A DNA stretch of 64,000 nt, taken from assembly GCF_000006565.2 (NCBI RefSeq), contig NC_031469.1, forward strand, positions 2,252,583-2,316,582, in the 5' to 3' direction. Each line of letters opens with the position of its first letter. Position 1 is the stretch's first letter. The translations under genes and the position numbers were made by a program. This document shows, piece after piece, positions 37,446-47,706 of this stretch. Below the pieces are notes generated by a model, which saw only the letters and a list, made by a program, of their open reading frames with translations, ran no database searches and had not been told where the DNA came from. Source of the DNA: Toxoplasma gondii ME49. Taxonomy: Eukaryota; Apicomplexa; Conoidasida; Eucoccidiorida; Sarcocystidae.

Positions 37446-37755
37446 GCGTTCGTGGGAGAGAGTGAGAGTGACGTTTTCTTCATGCATACAAGGAGTAGCG
37501 CGAGGCCGATTGGCTCATCGCAGTGTTTTCAGTTGGTGACACGGTTTCATTGGTTGTCTGTGACACGCAGCTATGTGAGCTACTGCGTTGTAAGGACTAG
37601 CAGGCAACCGCTTTCAACACTATTTTATGCATCTATCCCCGCATAATTCCACGGGCTAGGAAGCTTCACTTGGCCATGTTTCTCGCAGCGACCCTTGTGC
37701 GCTAAAGTACGTTGTTAAACTGTCGGGAAGTTCTCTCACGTGCTGTTGCTGCGCC

Positions 37756-38526
37756 ATGCAAACGTGTCTAGGCACAGGCCAATACTGCCCTGGCCTGCAC
37801 ATGACAGTGAACAAGACCCCTATGGCCACCTTCGGGTATTCCGTGAAAGGCCCCTACCGCTCGGAGCACGTAACAGGAAGTCATCTTCGACGGTCAATTC
37901 CATCGTCTGGTGTCCTTGGTTTCGTCGGTGCGTTGAGTCTCGTTGCTGCTAATTGCCTCTTCCGTCTGTTTTGCTTCGCGGCCTGCGTCTCTGTGGTAAA
38001 GCGAAGAGCTGGTGTAGCGAAGCCATGTTCTTAGATGAGTGTTACCATTGATCGCGCTATCTTACATGCGTGTTGCAATAAGTGAGTTTTCTGGAATTCT
38101 TTGGTGTCGCTTGTTTTCCGTGTACGAGGTTGTTGCTGTCAATACAATGAAGCGTCGACATGGTTTGCGGTTCCCCGTGGACACACGGGCCAGTGTCACA
38201 GGCATCTATTTTCGCCGCAATAAGTCCAATGTAGGACCTGGTGCGTTATATTCGTTGGGGAGTATTCTGGCGGTGAGCGTGGGGGGGTTGTAAGCATGGC
38301 CAGACAGGAGGGGCCTCTGAAGCGTCCACCACGATGGCTGTGGGACTATTCACAGGTGCCCGTATCCAAATGCGACCGAATCCGTGATGCGTTGTGTCAT
38401 ATTACGAGGCCTGTGGTCAAGCTATTTGATGTCCTGTCTGTTGAGAGGCTTCTCATAGTGGCGGTTTTTGCGTACGGGATGTTACTTACGTCTCGTGGTG
38501 CGTTTCATTTTCTCCACTTGCGCTGA
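37756..38526 (+). CDS. Candidate multi-exon membrane protein (exon structure uncertain)
   Basis: An ATG at 37756 opens 92 codons ending in a strongly hydrophobic stretch (GVLGFVGALSLVAANCLF, then FRLFCFAACVSVV). A second ATG frame, 38296-38526 (76 codons), has a hydrophilic start with KRPPRWLWDY and a membrane-like C-terminal LLIVAVFAYGMLL. Both lie in the same frame. A donor-like GTAAAG at 37996 falls at phase 0, and two acceptors, GACAG|GAG (38308) and TCACAG|GTG (38356), are also phase 0. Splicing would therefore give one protein of about 152 or 136 residues with two membrane segments. The frame between them (38039-38293) is also open in another register. The neighbour on the left is the end of the satellite array. 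I do not recognise a family; a subtelomeric lineage-specific membrane protein is a guess. Confidence 0.35.
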
Positions 38527-41500
38527 CTGCGCCTCGTCACCGGTTTTCCACTGGCGCGCCCAGGCGGTAGGCAGCGGTCCAGTGCCGGTGTATTTAAGCG
38601 ATGAGGAGTGATAAGGTGGAGCAAGGGTGAGCTACGGAGCGTCTGGGCGTGCTGTGCATACGCATAGCGGACGGACCCAGACGCAGCAGTGAGCCAGTGG
38701 CAGCTGCAATGACGAGATGGTTTTGAGATGTTGGGGTTGCAAATGTGTGAGTAGCTGTGCAAATTCATCTTGAGTATCGACCACAATAGTCGTCCATATG
38801 TGCATCGTTTTATAATAAAAAAGATATTGGATGCTGAGTTGCAGCAATTCTCTCTGTCCTCCGAAATGCAAGGCCGTGGTGTCACACACATGGGATCAGA
38901 GAAACTAGGTTGGAGTGCAGCGCTGGTGACGAAAATGGTGTTATCGCGGATGACCTTCCGCAGCTGGTCGCCGGTGTTGCATTTCTCCTGTCTCTAACTG
39001 CCGAGGAAGGCGAATGCCAGATGGCGGAGCCGGAGTACGTTGATTGCCACCAAGAAGCGACTTCTGCAGGCTGAGCTCGCAGCCATTGGTGAGAGGGATC
39101 AGGCCGCCGCTATGGTTGTGACCAGCGAACACTGTGTAACAATGAAGGGCACCCTCTCTAGTCTGCTCGCCTTTTACTAATACCACATTAGTCACAGCGG
39201 TTCTAAGAGCAACCTATTGCGCCTCACTTGCAGAAATCGGCAGTAAGGAGTGCTGACATTGTGAGAGGGGTCGTGGAAAGGTTACACTCTTGTAGAAGAA
39301 GATGAGCAGCCAGAGGTAGGAGCCGTCTCACCCTTCGTGACAGAATAAATGCCGAGCGGAGGAAGGGGGACTACTCCATCGCTTCTGGAATATCTGCGGG
39401 GACAATTTTGGTGGAAAGCGGATATGCCCACCTCCCGTCTTGGTGAACGGAGTACTGTGCTGGGAGGGCCGGCTCGTGTGGTATTGCTTCCGGCATATCG
39501 GTATAACACTTATGTAGCCAATGATTGGTGGCACAGCGGTGGGCATTGTTATCCTAAGGGGCTGCCATAAGCTAGTTCGAGTAATTTGACGCCGGAAGGC
39601 TTGCCCCGGCGAACTCGATGACAACGAATCCACGACGTAGGAATCGCGACCATTCATTTGTCACCAACCGTTAGTGACTGGTAAATATGAAATCACTCAA
39701 TGTGTTCCCGCAGAAGAGCAAATCCTCGAAGAAAACGCTGCCTATCATTCTTGTCGGAATTCTCAGTTGTCGCCGTATTCAGTCGCCGTGTGTATGTTGA
39801 CACCGCCGACATCCATGGTGTCGTATTGGTCACTGGTTGAAATAGGGTGCACCACCTCGTGTATTTGATTATTTTCTTTGTTGCTAAGGCCTAGCCACTG
39901 GCAGTAAGGATGACGTTCTAGACTTTCTTACTTGTGCAGGGATGAAAGAGTCTGCAGCAGTTCCTCTCATAGCTCCGCTGCATGATGGTCATTGTCTCTC
40001 GCCGCAGAATTGCACAGTGAAACACTGGACCAATTGTAAACGGTGGACTAGCAGTGTTGGTGTCGGCTCCAGTGCTCACATTTCATGATAGAAGAGGCGG
40101 AGGCAGGCGTGCATTTCTTGGCCAAGAGGATGTGTACGCTGATTGGGGCACGGTTGCTGGGGGAAGGGGTGCTCTAGACGCTGTAGAGGGGAAGAGAACC
40201 GTAGGAGATGGCAGGACGCAATGCGTCGCGTGCTGCTTGATGGGGTAGCATCGCGTCTGTTCAGCTGGGCGCATGTCACGTCTCTCCGCGATTTGCAACC
40301 GATGACGCGCGACGGGTTCCAGTTGTGCCACTTGTGTTCACGGGCGTGCGTATGTTTCAGAAGATTTTAACGGACCCTTGATAAAATTCTGAGAATAAGA
40401 GTGAGGGACATTCTGACTCTCCTCACGTATACTGAATGTGAGACTGCTTACCGGCAACGAATGTGAATGTTAACACCCGGTAGTACTGCACCTTCAGGTG
40501 TTCCGTTCTTCCGTGTTGCACTCTCCTTCCTGCTAACAATTCCTTCTCTCGTTTTTTGATCTTTTGACGGTTCGTGTTGATATCCGTGTAGAAGTGAAAG
40601 AGGCTGACTCGCCTTACGGATATTTCTCGTGATCTGTTTCCTCTTCATTCTCGTCTGATGCGAAAATTTCGTTTTATCATACAACAATTGCCAGTCGCGT
40701 CTGGGGGAGCTCCGTTTGGCTATTGTTGGGCACGCCTCACACCTGCCACGAAAATTAAAATGTGTGGTGGGAATCAGGAAACTGTAGCTTGCGGTTCCAG
40801 TTGGCTCAGGTCATCCCTCGTCTACCTTCAGCTAGTACCTGTGATTGTTCCAAAGTCTTTTCTTCTCCAGCCGTTACTCTTGGATACACCAGCTGTGTGC
40901 GCCATGTGTGGGTGTTCGACGATGAATCCAGCTAGGGAGGGGAACACCAGCGGCTAGAAAATGTAGGAACACAGATGAGCCGGAACGGAGCTAAATCAGA
41001 TGCTTGATGAAGAAAGGGTGTTCTTGGAGAGAAGTCTTCCAACCTTACACCTAATTCCACAGAGTTCCTGAGTGGAGACCGATATCGCGTCCGGTGGGTT
41101 TTTGCTTTAAGAACAAACAAGGGCCGGGTGCCCGAAAAGATTGCTCGCCAAGCTCGCGTAGAAGAGAAGGGTCTGAGTTATCATGAAGGTCTGGCAGCAG
41201 ACATCAGCGGAACTAGGACATGTGGGTGAGAGTGCTATTGGACGACATCGGAAGACCAGTCAGCCCATTCGGTGTCTGCGGAATGTGTTGTCGTTCATAG
41301 CGAGGCGTCACGGTGGTACGGGTCGAAAGGGGCTGGGCACTATCGTGGTGTGTAGTATCGCGTGAAAAGAATTGTTTTGTGCCTTTCGGGAATTGAGTAC
41401 CAGACGCACTGCGGCGAATGTCACTGGGTTGCTGCGCTGGAGAAGACTGCAGCAGCGTGCTTGAGAGGTTTCAAATTTCTCTATGATGCGCCAATATAAT

Positions 41501-41551
41501 GCTAGACGCCGCGTAAAGACCTGAGACTAGGATTCTCGTACGGAAGCATAG
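38527..41551. other. Single-copy interval, weak coding evidence
   Basis: No frame here exceeds about 130 codons and none shows a domain or signal peptide. Two ATG frames look slightly better than noise. The first is 39349-39570 (73 codons, with YRYNTYVANDWWHSGG near the end). The second is 40658-40957 (99 codons, with a hydrophobic LVYLQLVPVIVPKSFLLQPL stretch). Both have overlapping open frames on the other strand and no convincing splice sites, so they are not called as separate genes. No repeat shared with the rest of the window was noticed. Confidence 0.45.
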
Positions 41552-41830
41552 GTTGATGGCGTCGTGTTGGACGAATTCGTGAAAACGCTTTTCAGGAGAT
41601 GTAGGAACGGCCGGATGAGACAAGCAGTATATAGAGCGTGTGTCAGGGTAACGTTGCACAGGATCTGCCGCGTTTATCTGATACCGGATTGCGCGCGTGC
41701 ACCCGTATCGATCGTCGAATGGAAACAGAGACTCTTTCGAAGAACGAAAAAATTGGCGGAAAAAGTCCACGTCCAAATCTATCCTAAATGGAAAGACAAG
41801 TCTGTTGAAAACCGGATGGACGGTAAATGA
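41552..41830 (+). CDS. Possible terminal exon of a basic protein
   Basis: The frame opens immediately after CATAG (stop at 41549-41551, possible acceptor AG|GTTGATGG) and runs 92 codons to TGA. The translated product is strongly basic, with clusters such as LFRRCRNGRMRQ and FRRTKKLAEKVHVQIY, and ends KDKSVENRMDGK. No domain is recognised. There is no ATG near the start, so it would have to be a 3' exon. A 136-codon frame overlaps it on the minus strand, which lowers confidence. Confidence 0.17.
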   Translation, partial: VDGVVLDEFVKTLFRRCRNGRMRQAVYRACVRVTLHRICRVYLIPDCARAPVSIVEWKQRLFRRTKKLAEKVHVQIYPKWKDKSVENRMDGK

Positions 41831-42227
41831 GACAAATATCGTATCACAAAGCTGGTGAGCATGGTACAATGATAGGTGCATGTTGTTTGATGTGGTTGCC
41901 TAGATAATAGAGTGGACATTTCTCTCATGGCATGTACCAGTTTGTCCCGCATAAACTGTTGCTTCCGTCCGTCACTCCTGAGGGCTCTTTTTCGAGCTCG
42001 TAGGGAGCTATCTAAATGGAGCCCTCTAACGTTATGGTCAGGTACTACCGTGTGTTCTTACGGCTGACAGGTTACAATGAAATGGCTGAGGAGAACGGGA
42101 CATAACCGTTGAAAAAAGGTTTGCATCAAAGAAGCGAAAACTGCAAAGCAAAACATGTTGTGTATTTGACAGAGTTGGTGCTGGTGCGCGTGGCTCGCGT
42201 GTTGATGACAGTCGACACCGCCCTCTG

Positions 42228-42473
42228 TCATATGTCCGTCCAGGCGAGTTTGTCGGTGAACATATGGTGTTTATGCTGGTCTCGATCAAATATCCTTAGG
42301 GGACGTCTGTAGGTGCCATCCGTGAGTTTCACGAATGTGTGCCCACCGTTCTCAGGGTGCCCTGGAGAATACCACTGATATGGTGTGCCCACAAATGAAC
42401 AGGACATGTGCACCAAATGTAGCGCCACAATGACTATGAACGGAATTAGCACTTTTAATTCCGTCGTTTTGGG
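42228..42473 (-). CDS. Possible 3' exon with signal-anchor-like segment
   Basis: On the minus strand a frame opens after TTACCGCAG|CCC, a reasonable acceptor, and runs 81 codons to TGA. It starts with a short polar stretch, then the hydrophobic core LIPFIVIVALHLVHM, then a polar region with YQWYSPGHPENGGHTFV and RPLRIFDRDQHKHHMF. The composition looks like a real ectodomain after a membrane segment. There is no in-frame ATG before the hydrophobic core, so an upstream exon would be required and was not found. The family is unknown. Confidence 0.25.
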   Translation of the reverse strand, partial: PKTTELKVLIPFIVIVALHLVHMSCSFVGTPYQWYSPGHPENGGHTFVKLTDGTYRRPLRIFDRDQHKHHMFTDKLAWTDI

Positions 42474-42891
42474 CTGCGGTAATCATGCATTCTTTATGAA
42501 AGTGCATCGGTCACACCATATCCCCAGCGTAAAAAAGCTATACAAAGTCGGTAACTTGTGGTGACCATATCCCAACGATCACTCCCATTTTCCAGTAAAT
42601 GTAGCCTCCCGATAAAGCTCTGTATCCTTAAATACGTGAAAATCAGAGACGGATATCATGCTAGAAGCTTGAGACCAGCGGGCTGCTGATTTTGAATGAG
42701 GATCGCCCTTTTTCAGTTGTAAGATCTCCGGGCGTCCGGGTGCTTTACGGTTGTCAGTTAAGTGTGAAGGTGCTGCCCAAACTGAAAAGTTTGAACTCCC
42801 ATTGACATGTGTGTTTCCGTGAGGGGAGAAGCGGGAGGATGTTTTTGTTCCACTTTTTGCCTGACCCTCATGACAGTAACCACACGTATTT

Positions 42892-43095
42892 ATGTGCGTC
42901 CACCTAAAGCAAGAAAGGCTTCTTTATCGCAGATCTCTTCTGATTTTGGGCGTGTTTTTTCGCCTTGGCTCATTTGTCGTCAGGTGCGTGAAGCAACATC
43001 AGAAGGAAAACAACTTCACTTGTAATTGCGAACTCGGAAGAAAGCGGCAGCCAGACGGAACGCCATGCTGGACCAGTAGGCCAAGCAGCGGCTGA
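42892..43095 (+). CDS. Possible small Cys-containing signal-anchor protein
   Basis: An ATG opens 67 codons: a basic start, a hydrophobic SLLILGVFFRLGSFVVR core, then a polar tail with the Cys pattern FTCNCELGRKRQ...CW. A donor-like AG|GTGCGTG lies inside the frame (about 42981), so it could instead be a first exon that ends there. Another frame (42807-43025) overlaps. The family is not recognised. Confidence 0.17.
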   Translation: MCVHLKQERLLYRRSLLILGVFFRLGSFVVRCVKQHQKENNFTCNCELGRKRQPDGTPCWTSRPSSG

Positions 43096-43646
43096 GACCG
43101 AGCGACATTTTCTGTCTGTCCTGTTGGGTTGCCATGGACTCGTCTTTGTTACCGACGTCCCAGGCCGGCATTGGGCGAAACGTTTGAGGACAATGTGAAA
43201 TGATTCATCATGGAAACTAGCAGAAACAGAAGACAGGTGGATTTTCTCTGCAGTCAGTCGTGAATGGCAAAGTCATCAGAACTGGCATCTTCCAAAACGT
43301 GTGACCGATGTTATCTTCGTCAACATTCTATTTACACAAGTCTACGTAGAGGGAAGAATGCCGTTTGTTGTGTGTGCATCGGTGTACAATAATATCTTTC
43401 CCGTATGCTTTTCTATGTGAATGGTAAACCCTGTCTCATTTCTTGCTATCTGAAGGTTAAATAAGCACAAAAACTCGCGATATCGTGATGAAGTGTTTTG
43501 CGTGACTGTGAATGGACGAACAGTACACCCGTGGCGACTCTCACGTCTGCGGGTGTCGTCGCAGAAGCGCATACATATGATTTGTAGCCTGCCTAGAAAA
43601 GAGGGTACTATGATAGGAAGGTTTAGAGCAGTGAAACGAAAGTCCT

Positions 43647-43664
43647 GATGGACGTACTTTGACA
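43647..43664. repeat. Left 18-bp direct repeat bounding the single 2.24-kb unit
   Basis: GATGGACGTACTTTGACA at the start of copy C. It is matched at the far end by GATGGACTTACTTTGACA (45885-45902) with one mismatch. The same motif marks the internal A/B junction at 30672. Confidence 0.85.
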
Positions 43665-44484
43665 CGATGTACTGTACAAGTCGTTCACTGCAATTTTCAC
43701 AACTGTCTTCAGCCTGTAAAGGCTACTTCACCAACTCCCTGTCGTTGCACCCATCTCAGATTCAGCTTCATTGTTCAGTAACGTCATCAAATAGTGAACC
43801 TCTCTAATCACACATGTAGACACCTCAATAGCTGTTTTAATTGGGGGAAAACCGTGAACCAGGTTACTCTAGATAGGTGTCTTCCTTTCAGTAAACTGTC
43901 TCTGGCAGACGGATGCCCGGGGATAGATGCAACAGCACCGCTCGAGGGAAATTTTCTGAAGCGGCATCTGTTACGTGTGTGGGTCGAATGCTTTTGATCC
44001 TGTCAACAGCACATCAGGAACCGATTTATCCTTAACCACCATAACTGAGAGATCTCGCCGACTAGAAGAAATTGTGCGGTAGAGGAGGAAGAACAGCTGG
44101 TTCTCAGGCACACCGTGTTCCGATTAGGCTACTTATCTGCAGCTTTTGTGGTTGTAGTTCGTTTGCGGCGATGAACGTTCAGTTCGAAATGTTGAAACAA
44201 ATCCACCGTTCCACGCCAGGTGCTGAGCCCGCACGAGGAAAGTACAAGATTTACTGTATCCCGTGATATAGCGTTGCTGCGAAACACGTATGGAGTAAAT
44301 CGAAATGGACGAGGTGGTGTTGGCCCCGATCCCCATTCCTATGTGGCAGACCAGGCCACGAGACTGCTTATAGCGCGCCTCCACCAGGATTAAATTCAGG
44401 GTGCAAGCACTCCATCGCAGGCCGTGATCATGCTGGCCCGAGCACAATAATAAAAAGTGGATAAGTGGCATGTGAAGTGAATTG

Positions 44485-44733
44485 ATGGTTCCCAGCACAC
44501 ATTTTTCAGGAATTATGGATACAGTGCAGTTTCCAGACGGTAATATGAAGTTTTCTCCCTGGCTGAGGAGCAAGCTGACTCTGATTGCTCTAATGTGTCT
44601 ACGTTTTCGGTGTGCAATTTGTCATAGCAAGTTGCAACACACTATCTCTGTGTGCCGTGAGCAACACTGGTCAGCCCCTGCAGCCCTCAGCGACGACAGT
44701 GGCAGACATATTCTGTCGCAATTCCCCTGGTAA
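44485..44733 (+). pseudogene. Truncated copy of the putative secretory ORF (copy C)
   Basis: Same frame as 29271-29630 and 31510-31869, but one G is missing after CAATTCCCC (about 44728), so the reading shifts and ends at TAA after 82 codons, losing the hydrophilic C-terminal third. The signal-like start (MKFSPWLRSK) is intact. If the family is real, this copy is broken. The alternative is a sequencing error or that the frame was never coding. Confidence 0.25.
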
Positions 44734-45884
44734 ACACAGTCAACGAATCGCGGAAGGAAACATCAGATGTATGCACATGCGTCCCTGATAGACCCAAAAA
44801 GGTGCTACATCATCATCCGGAAGAAGGTGGTGACGACAGTTGACGTAACAATGGCAGGTGACAGCAGCGAGCCCAAAAGAGGACGCACATTTCGCTCTCC
44901 ACCAGAGAATTGCGACTCGCCAAGACCTACCCTTATCCGCCAAGAGGATAGAGCTGCACAAATTGACAACCGGGAAAAGGCGGATACATAAGTCGTATGA
45001 CAGTCCAGGTGTCCTACCTAATAGGGGTGATCGGTTGAACCTGAGTCAGTGTTGTGGTCCTGTCTCATTGCAGCACCATCTGGGGATATCCATACAGCTG
45101 TCTTTGGGACCTGATTTTCTGCATCATGTTCACAGTCTGACGTTCCACGTTACAGACGGTGCCCAGCACGTTGGTAACCCCCTAGCCACGTGGCTGTCGC
45201 ACGTCGCCGCACACAAGTCTACCAAATGTAGCGGATGATTATTGCATGATGAGGTAACCAGACTGTGCTGGAAGCAGATGGAGGGTGTCTTCTGAGGGCC
45301 GACGACAACCCGTGTAAACAGTGAAGTTTCATCCGATTTGGCTATCGAGAGAGAAATCACAAAATGCAGTGGGGTTGTGGAGATCTCCCAGTTGTGTCCC
45401 TCGTTCACAGCGTTGTAGTAAGAGCCTGGGCCAATTCAAGGCAAAGCCTGCCACTGCAAATCAGGAGGAAAGTAGTCGTTTAGGACTGCAGTCAGAGCTG
45501 CCTATAGATGTGAAAATCGTTTTCTTGTTATCTGAGTTTGGCACCTGTGGCAGCGCCCCGAAAGCGTAGTCATAGCAACACGATTGTTGTCATATGTGGG
45601 TCCATCGTGTCCACGGTTGCCAGCCAATGGTTTGTTCCGCATTACGGCACCAGTAGTCCGCTTCACGGCCGTAATGCGAATGGAGAAAATACCGGTACAA
45701 CATGAGACTAGATTCTTGGCGGCTCCACTGGGGAGCCCCACGGTCGCCACGTGAGAGGAAACGCTTGTGCATTTGAGGTTCATAACATATTTAGATTGAA
45801 AGTTTTCCTCTTGGTTCGAGACACATGGAACACACACGAGCACTCGGGATTTTGAGCAAAGCGGTGACAAACGGAGCGGTAGTT

Positions 45885-45902
45885 GATGGACTTACTTTGA
45901 CA
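45885..45902. repeat. Right 18-bp direct repeat bounding the single 2.24-kb unit
   Basis: GATGGACTTACTTTGACA immediately after copy C. Beyond it the sequence (AATGCTTCCGTGC) is unrelated to the start of the unit (CACGATGTACTG). Confidence 0.85.
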
Positions 45903-46492
45903 ATGCTTCCGTGCAAAGAACGTTATCATCCGTTGTGCTCCAGCTGTGTATTTTGTGGTTAGAGACTACGGTAAAGGAGGCGGGAGGGTAGGGAAGGGGC
46001 ATTACGCGAATATGTAGGGAATGAACTGCTGCACTTGGATGACCCCAGTCATGTCGTAGATGATGAGGAAGACGTCTTTATCCTTACAACCACTGCTACG
46101 ACCGGTTACACTGAGCACCGGAAAACGCCTTGCTGCTTGGCATGGTTCGGCATCTGCATGTTGAAGGGCGTTTTGTAGCTGCTTTCTGATAGGACACCTG
46201 CGTTTTGGTGGCCCAGGAGCGACTTCCGGTTCGGCTTATAGATTTCTCTAAGCACACGTTCAAGTCTGTTTCTAGGAACCGTCCGTATTGCGCCGTCGAG
46301 ACAGTTGGGATGGAACAGCTACAACGGCGGTCGTTGTCGCACGTTGTGATCCTACTCTCCTGTTGAGCCCCTGCTTTGGACTTACCCTTAAATGCGTAGT
46401 CGCTTGTTTGTTGCACTTTGCTCTTTTCGTTTCGATTCTGCTCAAAACACCTTTTTCGACACCATCATGCATTTGAGTTGGATGTGGTCCTT

Positions 46493-46987
46493 TCAGGTAG
46501 AATTCACCGTGTAGCAGTCCTCTAGAGTTCGCTCGTTGATTACCCCCTTAAATGTCTTTAGCGTGCGCTTGGTACGGGTGCGGTTACGGGTGCGGTTACG
46601 GGTGCGGGTACGGGTGCGGGAACGGGTGCGGGAACGGGTGCGTCTCCGGTTCTCAGTCGGGCCCGTCCGCCGAGGGCAAAAGGGGGGGAGAGGTGTTGAT
46701 TCGTCGTTTGGTGTTGATTCTTCGTTTGGTGTCGGTCCTTCACTTGTATTCCACTCACTTACTTTCAAGCGCACGAACAGTTCCACTTTGAACGCAAATA
46801 TAAACGAGGGAAATCGACTCATCTTACGATTAGGTTCCGTGTGTAAACAGCACAGACGCATTGACCGAGCGGTGTCCCCTTTCCGTGACCTGTGGGCTTG
46901 AACGCTTGAACGGTAGAGTGTCAAATTGTACCACGTCATCAACATGATGGTGAATACGTGCTCAGCGGCCATAATGGCCTTGTTCAT
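46493..46987 (-). CDS. Long open frame with Arg-Thr repeat, antisense to the secretory gene
   Basis: The first ATG of this minus-strand frame is at 46987 and gives 164 codons (the frame stays open to 47074 without an ATG). It includes CysCys-containing and hydrophobic stretches, an acidic NEESTPNDESTP repeat and then an (RT/RN) run encoded by the 12-bp microsatellite at 46571-46643, ending KTFKGVINERTLEDCY. The plus strand is also open across the microsatellite (46536-46901), so openness here is largely a property of the simple repeat. It overlaps exon 1 of the better-supported gene at 46944 on the other strand, which argues against it. Confidence 0.12.
   Translation of the reverse strand: MNKAIMAAEHVFTIMLMTWYNLTLYRSSVQAHRSRKGDTARSMRLCCLHTEPNRKMSRFPSFIFAFKVELFVRLKVSEWNTSEGPTPNEESTPNDESTPLPPFCPRRTGPTENRRRTRSRTRSRTRTRTRNRTRNRTRTKRTLKTFKGVINERTLEDCYTVNST
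46571..46643. repeat. 12-bp microsatellite
   Basis: About six imperfect copies of a 12-bp motif of the form GGTGCGGTTACG / GGTGCGGGAACG. Immediately to the right (about 46696-46735) lies a two-copy 18-bp repeat, TTGATTCGTCGTTTGGTG followed by TTGATTCTTCGTTTGGTG. The run resembles the GGAACGGGTG segments inside the satellite monomers but is probably independent. Confidence 0.85.
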
Positions 46988-47706
46988 CGGAGTTCTTTGC
47001 GCTCTGAGCTGCTGCTCTATTGAGAGTAGGGCGATGACGACTGGGGAAGTGACCTCTTCAGCACCAGCGGTCACAACTGGAGCTGCACACGCCGGAATGG
47101 AAAATGACTCGCTTACTGCTCTGAGGAAATTGAGGAGGTAGGATTAACATGTTGAGATGAAACGCTGACCCGCTCCAACGGAGGGACATATGAGTGTCCA
47201 CGACGACGCTCCCTGTTACAACGTGGAGCATGAGCTACCAGAGAAAGTTAGTCACTGGGTGTTGGCGGCTGTTGGCAACCTTTGGGGGTCTTTTCTGCTG
47301 GGGTCCATACATTATGCTGCTGTTAACTCTGGGCATTCACCTTTCATGCGAAGTGCTGGTTTCCTGCCAAATTCGATACATACGATCAGTCTGTCGGCTC
47401 CAGTGGTTCTCCAATACAACTGAAGATGTGTGTGTATTGCATTACAGAAGCAGACAAAGCCCCAGCCAGAAAAGAACGGCGGTGATATCTGGCAAAAGGC
47501 TGGCGACTGTTACCACAGCAGCTGTTTTGCTGACAGCCGTCGTGGGGATGCTGATGGCATCTGGCAAGCTGCGACAGTGCCTGCACGCAATGATGAACCA
47601 GACCGGCGGCGAAATCGAAGGAAACAAAAAACGAAGACTTGCAGAAGGGAATGATGAAAGCGACAAGTGTGTAAGCTTAGCTGCCACATCATTGGGATGT
47701 CGATAG
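46944..47706 (+). CDS. Two-exon secretory protein with TM segment and RRLAE (TEXEL-like) motif
   Basis: Predicted exon 1 is 46944-47137, the intron 47138-47447 (AG|GTAGGA to CATTACAG|A) and exon 2 47448-47706. Both splice sites fit phase 2, and joining them gives 150 codons. Residues 1-30 form a signal peptide (MMVNTC, hydrophobic core to about residue 24, cleavage after SIESRA). Residues 31-58 are a Ser/Thr/Ala-rich linker, followed by basic RKLRR. A membrane segment spans about 83-103 (LATVTTAAVLLTAVVGMLMA). After it lies KKRRLAEG (RRLAE at 127-131). In Toxoplasma, RRL-type TEXEL sites are cut by the Golgi protease ASP5 in proteins destined for dense granules and host-cell export, so a dense-granule protein in the vacuole or its membrane is a reasonable inference. 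The start is the first ATG of the tandem pair at 46944. The intron interior is also open in another frame (47194 onward), so the structure needs transcript support. No named homologue is recognised. Confidence 0.55.

Larger units (their letters stand above)
43647..45884. repeat. 2.24-kb repeat unit, complete copy C
   Basis: A 2,238-bp unit almost identical to copies A (29152-30671) and B (30672-32560), with single-copy sequence on both sides. It is the only complete copy in the window and defines the unit ends. It contains several short frames on both strands, the longest being a 146-codon minus-strand frame (44133-44573) and the signal-like plus frame at 44485, but no transposase, reverse transcriptase or terminal inverted repeat is visible. 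It is therefore not an ordinary transposon. The 18-bp direct repeats at its ends could be a target duplication or the short homology through which tandem copies arose. Confidence 0.92.

Noticed and set aside
43647..45902. The 2.24-kb unit as a classical DNA transposon or LTR element
   Set aside because: No terminal inverted repeats, long terminal repeats, transposase, integrase or reverse transcriptase motif could be read in any frame.
46231..46245. Resemblance to the Toxoplasma TRP-1 ribosomal-protein promoter motif (TCGGCTTATA)
   Set aside because: Only the first ten bases match, and no ribosomal protein gene is nearby. A second partial match near 57568 is no better.
46493..47074. 193-codon minus-strand open frame as a real gene
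   Set aside because: It has no ATG for the first 29 codons, its Arg-rich part is just a microsatellite, and it lies antisense to the better-supported gene at 46944.
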